A stretch of 64,000 bases of DNA. Origin: UBA1181 sp045600225 (GTDB taxonomy: Bacteria > Bacteroidota > Bacteroidia > Bacteroidales > Paludibacteraceae). Both the position numbers and the translations under genes were made by a program. The stretch covers positions 84,549 through 148,548 of the forward strand of contig JAZRXL010000028.1 of the NCBI GenBank assembly GCA_045600225.1. Reading direction: 5' to 3'. Each line of letters begins with the position of its first letter. Position 1 is the stretch's first letter. Shown here one piece after another: positions 26,681-35,504 of this stretch. The notes below the pieces were generated by a model. The model was not told the DNA's origin. It worked only from the letters and a program-made list of their open reading frames with translations, and ran no database searches.

Positions 26681-27861
26681 CAATATTGAAATACGTCTAG
26701 ATTAAAGAATGCGTCGGAATCATTGTCAAAGATTTCTTGTTTGTCTTCTTCCGTTGCCTCATACACATAGAACTTCCCATTCCCCGCATCTTGAGTGATG
26801 AATAAGTGAAAATCATATAATTCCTCGTGTAGAATATGTGTCAAAACGAATGGACTATGTGTCGTTATACAGAAGAATGCACGATGGTCTCTTCTATTAC
26901 TTTGCTCCGCAATCCAATCCACTAGGTGTTTCTGTGTAGTTGGAAAAAGATTACATTCAGGTTCTTCTAAAAAGATTTCTGCATGGTGCGTCAGCAAAAG
27001 ACCGTCAACCTCCTTAATGAAAGTCTGCGCCTCTCGTTGCGTGTTGAACAAGAAATCTTTTCCTTCTACATTAACCACGACCAATTCGCTGAGCGGCTCA
27101 TTCGCAATATTTGATTTATTATATTTTTGATACAAATATTCCAACAAATGTTGGACAATTACCTTATCCGAAAAAAAACGTTCTTTACCAACTTTTTCCG
27201 CTTTCCTTATACCATTGCATAGATAGTCCATTAACACCAACTGGGGAACTAACGACTGGACGCCACTAGAGGCATTCGATATTTCTATTGTTGTACTATC
27301 TTTTGTCACAATAGCGTCCTTTCCTGTGGTTTCGTCATATAAATAAGAGACTCCCAGTCCTAAAATATTCTCTTCTTTTTTCATGAAAGAACGTGCAATG
27401 TCCCAGTCATCTTTGAAGTCGATGATATTGTTATATGACGTTTTTAATCCAGACCAATTTGTAATTAGTGAAACAAGGTTGCGTTCGGCAGGGATATAAG
27501 AGACCTTTGGCCGTTTATAGGAGAATCGGCGAATTCCCCATTTATGGATAAACTCTCCAGTATGGTTGTTGAATGAAAAACTCATATATTCCGTCTTATA
27601 GAATATGTATGTTTCGGGATTGTCATATCCTTTAACATGATAATATTCCATAAAACGCTTAAGAAAAACACCAGGATCTTCAAATTCAGCAGGTGATTGA
27701 CGTATGCAAATTCGTTTTTCCACCCAAGAGCAGTAGCAAGCCATCATCATCACACAACTCTTTCCAGAACTCTGTAATCCAATGATAAGGTTTGAACAAC
27801 CTAACTCAACGCTTGCCTCCTTAAGAGGTCCGAAATTTTTTATTACTAACTTTTTCTTCAT
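26680..27861 (-). CDS. ABC/OLD-type AAA ATPase
   Basis: A 393-residue SMC/ABC-like ATPase: Walker A LIIGLQSSGKSCVMM near residues 20-35, an ABC-type signature ISNASSGVQSLVPQL, Walker B EIFLEEPECNLFPTTQKHLV, and the H-loop ITTHSPFVLTHIL. This order is that of the AAA_15/AAA_21 ATPases found with Toprim nucleases (OLD, RloA, PARIS AriA-like). There is no fused nuclease domain; the candidate effector is the coupled downstream gene. The frame extends to a TTG at 27894, but ATG 27861 (MKKKLVIKNFGPLKEA) is the standard start. A TAAATTTG -7-like box at 27892-27899 precedes it. It is unlike its sugar-metabolism neighbours. Confidence 0.85.
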   Translation of the reverse strand: MKKKLVIKNFGPLKEASVELGCSNLIIGLQSSGKSCVMMMACYCSWVEKRICIRQSPAEFEDPGVFLKRFMEYYHVKGYDNPETYIFYKTEYMSFSFNNHTGEFIHKWGIRRFSYKRPKVSYIPAERNLVSLITNWSGLKTSYNNIIDFKDDWDIARSFMKKEENILGLGVSYLYDETTGKDAIVTKDSTTIEISNASSGVQSLVPQLVLMDYLCNGIRKAEKVGKERFFSDKVIVQHLLEYLYQKYNKSNIANEPLSELVVVNVEGKDFLFNTQREAQTFIKEVDGLLLTHHAEIFLEEPECNLFPTTQKHLVDWIAEQSNRRDHRAFFCITTHSPFVLTHILHEELYDFHLFITQDAGNGKFYVYEATEEDKQEIFDNDSDAFFNLDVFQY

Positions 27862-28034
27862 ATCTAAGCCGCCCACTCTATAAGACGTTTGCAAATTTAA
27901 GAAAAAAAATCATGTTATACATGTTATCTCAGAGTCTATAACTTATGGTATTTCCCAATCACAACTGTGAACACAATTGAACAGACAACACATTTATTTA
28001 TATATTATCCGGTTCTTGCAACGAGTTCGTACTC
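27862..28034. other. AT-rich upstream region of the ATPase module
   Basis: No gene is seen. It has a TAAATTTG box on the minus strand (27892-27899) without a clear -33, and a small inverted repeat around ACATGTTATACATGT-like words near 27908-27921. It probably contains the promoter of the ATPase module. Confidence 0.4.
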
Positions 28035-28187
28035 TCAGCAAATCTCCACCGAGTCATCTTTCGCCCCTCCATCTTTGATGATAAGCTCGTAGTTTGTGTA
28101 GCTCTGGGCGAGCACGCTTTCAAGCGTGTCTTTGATTGTTTTACCACTGTTGTAGCAGGTGGTGACGATTGAAATTTTCGTACTCAT
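28035..28187 (-). pseudogene. Truncated GT2 5' fragment, duplicate of the GT2 gene at 25270-26034
   Basis: Starts with ATG at 28187 and reads MSTKISIVTTCYNSGKTIKD for 50 codons to an in-frame TGA. The protein is nearly identical to the first 50 residues of the complete GT2 gene, and the DNA is about nine-tenths identical over the shared 120 bases. The TGA lies where the intact gene has an arginine codon, and homology is lost a few codons later. The ATPase module lies between the two copies, so the duplication probably arose when the module entered. Confidence 0.85.
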
Positions 28188-28212
28188 AGATACATTGAAT
28201 ACACAATTTGTG

Positions 28213-29115
28213 CTATTTCAAAACTATATTCCAGTTTTTCCCTATATATGCTTTTATTAACTCTTTATCTGTGCCACAAGCTTTTTTGCAGGCTAAAACA
28301 TTAGCATCCACCAAGGTTCTGTACCACCAGCCTTGGATAAAAGAGAAAAGGAAACCTTCCTTTCCATCGAGGAAACCGCCACGCAAAATGTAGCGGTAGA
28401 GGAAGTAGACGAAGCTTCGCAGGAAGAGTGGCAATCGGTTGTAACCACTTTTTGCCTTATGCTTTACCATAGCTTGTTTGCCTAAATTAGCCTCAACAAC
28501 AGGATTTTCCCGTAATTGATAGAGATCGTTCAAAACTTCGTAAGCCTCACGTTGTGCATAGTTGATATGCTTCCTGCAATAATCTGATATAGAGATCAGT
28601 GAGTGGTCACAGAAATCATTTTGAAGGGTAATAGCAGTTCCCTCACTTAGTGCGAGGTGTTCATCCATCAGCCTCTCGTCGTACCTTGCCTTTCCTTTGC
28701 GGAACATGCGCATCAGACAGACTGGGTAGATGCCATGCTTCACCCATTTCCCCATGAAGATGTGTCTGCGTTTCAATTCTACACCAGTCACTTCTTGTGG
28801 AAGGGTAGGGATGCGTTGGTTCAATTCTTGGATTAGTTCTGGCAAGAGGTATTCGTCCGCATCTAGGCGAAGAATCCATTCTGTATCTATCTTCACATTG
28901 TCTAACGCCCAATTGAACTGAGCTGCTTGGTTGCCTGGCCAAGCATGCTCTACCAAGCGAACCTTTTCAAACTCACTGCATATCGCCTTGGTTTGATCAG
29001 TAGAGAAACAATCTACCACAATCACGGATTGTGCCAAATCGCAGATATTCTCCAGACAACGACGAATATGAAGTTCTTCGTTGTGGGTAAGGATGATAAT
29101 GGATAAATCTATCAT
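28213..29115 (-). CDS. GT2 family glycosyltransferase (WaaE/KdtX-like)
   Basis: A 300-residue GT2 enzyme: SIIILTHNEELHIRRCLENI, VIVVDCFSTDQTKAIC, WILRLDADEYLLPELI (the DxD site) and a C-terminal amphipathic part with FLRSFVYFLYRYILRGGFLD. This resembles the WaaE/KdtX group, which adds glucose to lipopolysaccharide core. Its start overlaps the stop of the upstream acetyltransferase by four bases (ATGA), so the two are coupled. The donor and acceptor cannot be read from sequence. Confidence 0.87.
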   Translation of the reverse strand: MIDLSIIILTHNEELHIRRCLENICDLAQSVIVVDCFSTDQTKAICSEFEKVRLVEHAWPGNQAAQFNWALDNVKIDTEWILRLDADEYLLPELIQELNQRIPTLPQEVTGVELKRRHIFMGKWVKHGIYPVCLMRMFRKGKARYDERLMDEHLALSEGTAITLQNDFCDHSLISISDYCRKHINYAQREAYEVLNDLYQLRENPVVEANLGKQAMVKHKAKSGYNRLPLFLRSFVYFLYRYILRGGFLDGKEGFLFSFIQGWWYRTLVDANVLACKKACGTDKELIKAYIGKNWNIVLK

Positions 29116-29651
29116 TGTTCTTTTAGTTCTCTCTTTTTTATGAATCTCGCAGGATTACCTCCTACCACCGTCCAAGGCTCTACATCTTTGAAAACCGCCG
29201 CTCGAGCACCTACCACTGCACCTTCACCAATGGTGACACCCATGCCGATGAAGGCATCAGCTGCTACCCATACATTCTTTTTTATAATTATTGGAGATGT
29301 CTTAAGAGGTAATAATGGGTCACTTATATCATGGCTAGCAGTGCAAATCATACTATCCTGTGAGATAACGACATTACTTTCAATAATAACTTTATCTTTA
29401 TTATAAATGGTCACATTGGGCCCAATAGTAGAATATGGCTCAACTTTTAGATTCCAAGGAGCAAAAATATTAGCCGTATTATAAACATTAACATGATTTG
29501 GAATATCCGCACCAAATAATCTTAACAAATAATTCTTGAACCAATACATTTTGACATGAAAGAATAATCTGAAAATTGTTTTATTAACTAATGTCCATAG
29601 TATTCTTTTGGCATAACGAGGTTTTTCCTCACGATATTGATTTAACTCCAT
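29112..29651 (-). CDS. WcaF-like left-handed beta-helix acetyltransferase
   Basis: A 179-residue acyltransferase of the hexapeptide-repeat family. The N-terminus has a short basic/hydrophobic stretch (WTLVNKTIFRLFFHVKMYWF). The hexapeptide turns IGPNVTIYNKDKVIIESNVV and AFIGMGVTIGEGAVVGARAA are followed by EPWTVVGGNPARFIKKRE, as in colanic acid WcaF. It probably O-acetylates a sugar of the repeat unit. Its first 23 bases overlap the end of the pyruvyl transferase gene. ATG 29651 fits the family length. Confidence 0.88.
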   Translation of the reverse strand: MELNQYREEKPRYAKRILWTLVNKTIFRLFFHVKMYWFKNYLLRLFGADIPNHVNVYNTANIFAPWNLKVEPYSTIGPNVTIYNKDKVIIESNVVISQDSMICTASHDISDPLLPLKTSPIIIKKNVWVAADAFIGMGVTIGEGAVVGARAAVFKDVEPWTVVGGNPARFIKKRELKEQ

Positions 29652-30708
29652 TTAACGAATCTATTAATAACTTTTTTGAAAATTCACGTTTTTCATTCAA
29701 AAGACTGTTGACTTTAGAATAATCTATATGTTCTTTTAACAGATTACTAACGTCTGCACCTTCATCAACAAGTCTGTCCATAAGATTAAGCGATTCTAAC
29801 AAAGACTCAAATCTTGCATTTCCCCTCTCTTTATTGTATATTGATATAAACTGCTTGTTGAACATAATAGCGAAACAAGTTCCATGAAAAGAATCTGTAA
29901 TTACATAATCACAAGAACTGAATCCTTCAATCCACATTTCCACAGATCGATCATTACATGTACTATCCAAAACAGAATATGCTTTTATTTTCTTTTCGTC
30001 ACATATTTTTTTTATCATTTCTGTCTTTTTAGGTGTTATATCAAGCATATAATTAAATAATCCCTCTTTACGTCTGCCTAAATCAAACCTTTTAAAAAGG
30101 TCATAACCCATAAGTAATGTCGGATCTAAAACATGAAAAGCCTCAACCCCAAGAAAATTCTCGCATAATTTTACTCCTGTATTCTCACGAACAGAAATCA
30201 TACTAAATTTTGAGGCTAACTCTTTACACCTTTTGGTTACCTTCTCCGGATAAATCCAATCATCTACACCAAATGACACTGCATATGCAATTTTTGCCGT
30301 ATTATCATCAACAAAATCCAAATAAGAGCTAAAAATGTCTTGAACTACACCATATCTCCATATTTGATCAGACCCAACAATGACACAACCGAAATTTTTT
30401 TTTTTACAATATTCAGCAAGAGATGACGTTTCAAAAAACAAAGGAGATTTTTCTTTCATATATTTTTGTTTAAATTGTTCACAACAAACTAAAGAATTAT
30501 GCTTGAACAAACCTAAACGATACATAATAGGAATTAATCCCCATTTAATACGTTTCAACAAATTAAATACCTTCTTATAAGAATCTTTTCTTCTATATAA
30601 AACTTCAACATCATGGCCATTCTGTCTTAAGAATTCTTTTAACGCATAACATTGAAGAATTCCTCCATAATTCCAATTAAATGGAAGAGTATATATGCCT
30701 ACCTTCAT
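29629..30708 (-). CDS. Polysaccharide pyruvyl transferase family protein
   Basis: A 359-residue member of the CsaB/WcaK fold family. The start KVGIYTLPFNWNYGGILQCYAL resembles the common N-terminal loop, FGCVIVGSDQIWRYGVVQ is the diagnostic 'GSDQIW' motif, and CDYVITDSFHGTCFAIMFNK is the second conserved site. It should add pyruvate ketals to sugars using phosphoenolpyruvate. It is translationally coupled (ATGA overlap) to the Fe-S F420-dehydrogenase-beta-like gene upstream, a pair repeated in other exopolysaccharide clusters. The region 29.1-33 kb is notably AT-rich, a possible sign of transfer. Confidence 0.87.
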   Translation of the reverse strand: MKVGIYTLPFNWNYGGILQCYALKEFLRQNGHDVEVLYRRKDSYKKVFNLLKRIKWGLIPIMYRLGLFKHNSLVCCEQFKQKYMKEKSPLFFETSSLAEYCKKKNFGCVIVGSDQIWRYGVVQDIFSSYLDFVDDNTAKIAYAVSFGVDDWIYPEKVTKRCKELASKFSMISVRENTGVKLCENFLGVEAFHVLDPTLLMGYDLFKRFDLGRRKEGLFNYMLDITPKKTEMIKKICDEKKIKAYSVLDSTCNDRSVEMWIEGFSSCDYVITDSFHGTCFAIMFNKQFISIYNKERGNARFESLLESLNLMDRLVDEGADVSNLLKEHIDYSKVNSLLNEKREFSKKLLIDSLNGVKSIS

Positions 30709-31874
30709 AACATTTTTCTTATATGATAAACAATATCCGCAAGAACTGACTTTGCAGATATAGACTCTTTTTTATTTGGAATCATCTCGTTTACTATTTC
30801 AACGAATCGTTTTTCTCCCGAATTCATTTGATTCCAAAAAACATCTATTTTAGGATGTCTTGGCGTAGATCGCACTAAAGATTGATTGCTTTTTAATATT
30901 TCATTATAGTTAATCAGTATAGAATCCACATCCAACTGAGCCAAAATATCCAGAGCTTTTTGAGAACGTGCAATTAGCAAACTTACACCTTCCTTATCGT
31001 AAAATTTTGGATATCTAGACCTCACCTGCCAAAAATCTCCCATTGTAAAATCGCTGCCACTATTGTTTTCTTTATATTTACAATTATGACACGAAGGTCG
31101 CAGAAAAAGGTCGTTCAAGAACCCTTTCATAAAAGGATTAACATAACGAGATGATGACAATGACAACTGTCTGTCATTTTTTTCTAAATCAATAACAAAA
31201 CGATAATTTTTCCAACCATTAGATTTGTCTCTAAATTTGATATCTTTAATCCTAGAATTTTGACCTGACATATAAATCTCTTCACTTAAATATTTTTGCC
31301 ATACTCCTGGACTTGGAACTCCATGACATATAAAATCAGAAGTAATAAGATTGTCATAGTGTTTTCTTAAAAAAAGATTCAGTCCACCTATTTGACATGG
31401 TGTACCAACAAACAAAACCGTTTTTCCTTTTTTCAAATAATATTCTGCATCTTTATAGGTATCTCCTATTTTGCTTTGAACATATTTACTCCCTAAAAAT
31501 TTTTCTATCTCCTCTTTTGATTCTGTGGCGCAATGTATTACATTCCAATTCCTATCAAATTTTGCAGCGATTACAACACCATTTTTTTTCATCACAAATT
31601 CGCATAGTGCGGAAAACATTCCACCAGATGAACTTTTATGTTGAATCTGTTTGTTTCGATGCTTTATTGCATAACATTTCTTCTCGGAGACTGAAGGCAA
31701 AACGCTTGCGACAGGACATACATTTTTACAAAGATTACAATTGACACAATTAGATTCCTCCACAATTGGATAATCAAATCCGTCTACATCTCTTTTTAAG
31801 GAAATACACTGTTTAGGACATGCTTGCACACAAGACATGCATCCACAACAAGTCTCTTTATTTGTATTAATCAT
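30705..31874 (-). CDS. Ferredoxin-domain F420 hydrogenase/dehydrogenase beta-like protein
   Basis: About 389 residues: an N-terminal two-cluster ferredoxin domain (ETCCGCMSCVQACPKQCISL and CVNCNLCKNVCP) followed by the FrhB_FdhB N- and C-terminal domains (HKSSSGGMFSALCEFVMKK, VLFVGTPCQIGGLN, FTMGDFWQVRSRYP). Family members are flavoproteins that reduce F420 or ferredoxin. In sugar clusters they probably reduce an unsaturated or keto sugar, but the substrate is not known. I choose ATG 31874 rather than the open-frame start at 31925 because the latter overlaps the upstream GT4 gene by 47 bases. Confidence 0.85.
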   Translation of the reverse strand: MINTNKETCCGCMSCVQACPKQCISLKRDVDGFDYPIVEESNCVNCNLCKNVCPVASVLPSVSEKKCYAIKHRNKQIQHKSSSGGMFSALCEFVMKKNGVVIAAKFDRNWNVIHCATESKEEIEKFLGSKYVQSKIGDTYKDAEYYLKKGKTVLFVGTPCQIGGLNLFLRKHYDNLITSDFICHGVPSPGVWQKYLSEEIYMSGQNSRIKDIKFRDKSNGWKNYRFVIDLEKNDRQLSLSSSRYVNPFMKGFLNDLFLRPSCHNCKYKENNSGSDFTMGDFWQVRSRYPKFYDKEGVSLLIARSQKALDILAQLDVDSILINYNEILKSNQSLVRSTPRHPKIDVFWNQMNSGEKRFVEIVNEMIPNKKESISAKSVLADIVYHIRKML

Positions 31875-31878
31875 TATG

Positions 31879-33033
31879 TTAATGTTCGGAAAATAAATCC
31901 ATCCATTTTTTGTATATACTATCAAGAGAAAATTTTTCTGATTTTATTTCTGTATTGTGAGACATTAATCTTCTCTTGTCATCATCTTCTATTATTTCAT
32001 AAATTTTATTTGCCATTTCTTTAGCAGAAAATGGTTGCTTCGTGATAAATCCATCTTTTCCATCCTCAATAATATCGTACACTGCATCGTAGCTACCATA
32101 TACAACAGGAATAACTCCAAAATTCATACCTTCTATGATTACTAGTCCAAATCCTTCAAAATCTGATGTGAGCAATAGAATTTGAGCTTTTTTATAGTAT
32201 TCGACAGGATTTTGGAAACCTTCAATGGTTACGTTTCTTAGTTTATTATCATCAATAAGTTTTTGAAGTCCATCTCTATAAGGCCCATCTCCAATAATCT
32301 GCAATTTCCAATCTGGATATCTACTTTCTAATAACCTCCAAACTTCTATAAGACGATCAGGTCTCTTTTGAATATAATCAATTCTACCAACCCATAATAT
32401 GATATTTTCTTTTTGAGTAGGAGTGGAATCTTTGCCCTCTTCAATTGTAATGGGATTAGAAATAGATGTCAGTTTAGGAGAACTCTTTAGAAACATAAAT
32501 TTCTTTGTGATTGGCGCAAAAGATTCTGATAGTAACACAAATTTATCACATTTCTCATATGTATACCTCAAACTTAATCGAGATACTAGTGCAACTAATG
32601 ATAGCTTTAATTTGTTTACAATCTTTATTCCCTCTCCTAAACGAATTTTATCTTCAAGATTTTTTATCTGTCCATTTGTTGTAGGCAAATTATGATGAAC
32701 AGCAACATATTTACATTTCGTATTTTTACAAGCTGATGATATAAGTTGACTAACATAATAAGGAACACACCATTGATTGACTAAAACATCAATATCATTT
32801 ATGGTTAAATAGTCATGAAGTTTTTCTTTGTTTTCTTTTGTGTTAATAGGTGCATTGAATTTAACGAGACGTGCTTGATTGGACAATGTATTCAGCATAC
32901 TATCATCTCCCTTCCAAAAAGAAAGCAAGCTAACGTCATGTCCTTCATCAATAAATTTATTAGCAAGGACTGTAGTTGCGCGCTCTACCCCTCCTACACC
33001 AGGGAATACACCCATTAGAAAAATTATATTCAT
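31879..33033 (-). CDS. GT4 family glycosyltransferase
   Basis: Retaining glycosyltransferase with a GT-B fold. The N-terminal VFPGVGGVERATTVLANKFI is the acceptor-side glycine loop. NIILWVGRIDYIQKRPDRLI starts the donor domain, and DFEGFGLVIIEGMNFGVIPV contains the EGFGLxxxE donor motif. At 384 residues the length is normal. It lies 4 bp before the Fe-S protein gene. A palindrome at 33207-33226 precedes it, so the promoter may lie in the gap 33034-33251. Confidence 0.9.
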   Translation of the reverse strand: MNIIFLMGVFPGVGGVERATTVLANKFIDEGHDVSLLSFWKGDDSMLNTLSNQARLVKFNAPINTKENKEKLHDYLTINDIDVLVNQWCVPYYVSQLISSACKNTKCKYVAVHHNLPTTNGQIKNLEDKIRLGEGIKIVNKLKLSLVALVSRLSLRYTYEKCDKFVLLSESFAPITKKFMFLKSSPKLTSISNPITIEEGKDSTPTQKENIILWVGRIDYIQKRPDRLIEVWRLLESRYPDWKLQIIGDGPYRDGLQKLIDDNKLRNVTIEGFQNPVEYYKKAQILLLTSDFEGFGLVIIEGMNFGVIPVVYGSYDAVYDIIEDGKDGFITKQPFSAKEMANKIYEIIEDDDKRRLMSHNTEIKSEKFSLDSIYKKWMDLFSEH

Positions 33034-33206
33034 GGATTTGTGTTCTTCGCTCTTTGAGAAGAAATAATTATTCTCCTTTTGTCCAATTACTGCACAAATT
33101 TCGTTTTTTTACCTCCATTTATAATCCATTCATAAAGGCTCTTGATCTTCATTGCCTCGGCAAAACACAATTAAGTAATTCAGTCCCTTAATTGTTGACC
33201 GTTAGG

Positions 33207-33226
33207 ATGGGGAGGAACCTCCCCAT
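33207..33226. terminator. Palindromic hairpin between two GT4 genes
   Basis: Perfect 9-bp arms ATGGGGAGG and CCTCCCCAT separated by AA, directly downstream (minus strand) of the GT4 gene at 33252-34346. No T tract follows on the minus strand, so it may pause, process or partly terminate the transcript. Confidence 0.5.
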
Positions 33227-33251
33227 TTATTCAGGATTCAAAGTCTATGAT

Positions 33252-34346
33252 TTACTTTATTAAGTCATTGTACAAACCAACAAATTGTTTTGCCACTGAT
33301 GTACTTGAATACTTTTCCTCTACTAGTTTTCTTCCTCGTCTCCCCATCTGTTCCAAATCAAGATCCGAACATGAAAGAAACTTTCGAAGTGCATCTGTCA
33401 AGTTCTCAATACTTAAGTCAATCCACCATCCACAATCATGAGTAACCAGCTCCTCCCACGGCGCCCCTGTTGTTGTTATCACAGGCGTGCCGCTTGCCAG
33501 AGCTTCGGGAACAACTATGCCAAAGTTTTCTGTCCAAGATGGTAATACCAAAAGATCAGCCTTACGATACAATGGCCATTTTGCATCACCATAGGCAGGA
33601 CCTATAAATTCAAACATTTCAGAAACACCTAACTTTTCAGTCATGGACTTTAATTCTTCAACGTAAAATGACTCTCCTGGACCTGCAATTGTTACTGTAT
33701 AGTCTGTTAATTCATGCTTCAAAGAAGCTATTGCCTCTATAAGAAAATTTACACCTTTTACGAGATGAATGCGTCCTAGAAATAGAATGTTATTTGTCCT
33801 TACCCATGATCGTTTGCTTTCTATTTGGTCAATCTGAACACAGTTAGGAATTGTACATACATTCTTGTTCCACCCTAAAGCTAAAAGATTTTTTTTCTCT
33901 TTGTCTGCGGTTGCATGTACCATATCACAAATCGCAACACCTTTCTTTTGGAAGAGCCAAATAGCAGGCAATTTCTTCCAATGATGATGCTTTAATGCCC
34001 AAGGTTCCAACATACCATGAGGCGTATAGACAACTTTGTATCCTAATTCTTTCGCCCACATTGCAGTTAATGCGCTAACTGGCATCATACAGCAATTGGT
34101 GTGAAAAACGTCAGGGTGTAGCTCATCCAATAGTGCCACGAAATTTTTCTTGCAGTTGTTCCATGGTAGCCATTTGTAAGGCATATAGTGAATCGTGCAA
34201 TTCTCTAAAGGACGTTCATTGGCGCCTTTATGTGTCACAATATGCAAATCCACTAATTTGCCTAAATCTCTTGTGAGTAGTTGCATATATGCGCCTACAC
34301 CACCTGAGGACTCGTCAATAGAGGGTATATAATGAAGAATTACCAT
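33252..34346 (-). CDS. GT4 family glycosyltransferase
   Basis: A 364-residue GT-B enzyme: YIPSIDESSGGVGAYMQLLT (acceptor loop), DVFHTNCCMMPVSALTAMWA, RTNNILFLGRIHLVKGVNFL, and SWTENFGIVVPEALASGTPV carrying the donor-binding E(x7)E motif. It follows a GT4 gene on the same strand by 6 bp. The sequence style fits WcaI/WbaZ-type transferases, but the sugar cannot be read. Confidence 0.9.
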   Translation of the reverse strand: MVILHYIPSIDESSGGVGAYMQLLTRDLGKLVDLHIVTHKGANERPLENCTIHYMPYKWLPWNNCKKNFVALLDELHPDVFHTNCCMMPVSALTAMWAKELGYKVVYTPHGMLEPWALKHHHWKKLPAIWLFQKKGVAICDMVHATADKEKKNLLALGWNKNVCTIPNCVQIDQIESKRSWVRTNNILFLGRIHLVKGVNFLIEAIASLKHELTDYTVTIAGPGESFYVEELKSMTEKLGVSEMFEFIGPAYGDAKWPLYRKADLLVLPSWTENFGIVVPEALASGTPVITTTGAPWEELVTHDCGWWIDLSIENLTDALRKFLSCSDLDLEQMGRRGRKLVEEKYSSTSVAKQFVGLYNDLIK

Positions 34347-34352
34347 TTTATT

Positions 34353-35486
34353 TTAAGTTTTAGAACAAGGACCACTAGTGATTGAGGATTCTCCTCCATG
34401 TTTTAAATCTTCTATTAGTTGTAGTAAAGATTTTGCCGCATTCTTTGCAGACCAGACATCGCAAATTGTTCGAGCACCTTCTGCTGCCATGTTTCTTCTC
34501 TCTTCGGGATGCTCGATTGCCCAAACGACTTTGTCGTATAATGACAACTCGTCAAGGTTCTTGAAAATGAGCCCATTTTCATCGTTTCTCACCAAATATG
34601 GCACAGCCCCAATTTCATCGGATCCTATTAGAAGACAACCTTCACTCATTGCTTCGTTGGCAACTGCTCCCCATCCTTCCTGTCGGTCGGAGGTGAACAA
34701 GAAGATATCATGTTCTTTCATCGCATGTCGGATTTGTTGGTTGGGTACATTCCCATGGAAAGTTACGAGATTTTCGAGACCATTGTTCTTGATTTTTTGC
34801 TTCATACTTTCGCCCAAGGGACCATCACCATAAATGTCTATCGAAAACTTGTACCCATTTACATATAGTCTATTTGCGAGATTTATTGCTAATTCGGGAT
34901 GCTTCCAGTTTATAAATCTTGCACACCACATCAATCGAATAGGGTTTATTTCGCAAAACTTTTCGTCTTCGTTTTTATTGAATGTACCAACATTTGTGAA
35001 ATATCCCCACTTGTAACACTTGCCTTTATACATTCCAAGCCTATAGTGATCACCAGCTGCAAATGCACTCATGCATAGCTTATACAAAGGTTTGTGACTC
35101 CATCCATTCAAATAATACGCAAGTATCATCTTTGATATAGTAGGAGAGAGCACATTTTTTAGCCCTTGCTTTAACCATCGTTCACTCGCATCGAAAGAGA
35201 GCAAACCTAAACGTAATCGCTCTTTCATATAAGGCAATGACTGCACACCACAGAAAATACAAGCTTCTGCTGTACGTGCTATCTCCATTGCTTTTGTTCT
35301 GGCTTCTGGAGACTCCCATGCCTTCAAAAGATATGGTCGCCTATTGAAATCCTCTGCAGACCCTTTGCTATCCCTAAGGTTTACGAGTCCTACAAAACAA
35401 TACTCGTTTCCGAGCATTGTATAGAACTCATCAGCCAAAGGAGCTTGATGGTGGTTTAGAACAACGCTATAAAAGACTAACTTCAT
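34353..35486 (-). CDS. GT4 family glycosyltransferase
   Basis: A 377-residue GT-B enzyme with an atypical N-terminus (MKLVFYSVVLNHHQAPLADE). The classic donor half has NPIRLMWCARFINWKHPELA, FSIDIYGDGPLGESMKQKIK, VTFHGNVPNQQIRHAMKEHD and TSDRQEGWGAVANEAMSEGC with the E..E pair. It sits in a run of closely spaced minus-strand genes, 18 bp after the polymerase gene. Confidence 0.88.
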   Translation of the reverse strand: MKLVFYSVVLNHHQAPLADEFYTMLGNEYCFVGLVNLRDSKGSAEDFNRRPYLLKAWESPEARTKAMEIARTAEACIFCGVQSLPYMKERLRLGLLSFDASERWLKQGLKNVLSPTISKMILAYYLNGWSHKPLYKLCMSAFAAGDHYRLGMYKGKCYKWGYFTNVGTFNKNEDEKFCEINPIRLMWCARFINWKHPELAINLANRLYVNGYKFSIDIYGDGPLGESMKQKIKNNGLENLVTFHGNVPNQQIRHAMKEHDIFLFTSDRQEGWGAVANEAMSEGCLLIGSDEIGAVPYLVRNDENGLIFKNLDELSLYDKVVWAIEHPEERRNMAAEGARTICDVWSAKNAAKSLLQLIEDLKHGGESSITSGPCSKT

Positions 35487-35504
35487 CCGTTTTGTATTCT
35501 AATT

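Noticed and set aside
34378..34833. 151-codon open frame on the plus strand
   Set aside because: Antisense to a well-supported GT4 gene; Ser/Pro/Cys-rich shadow without motifs.
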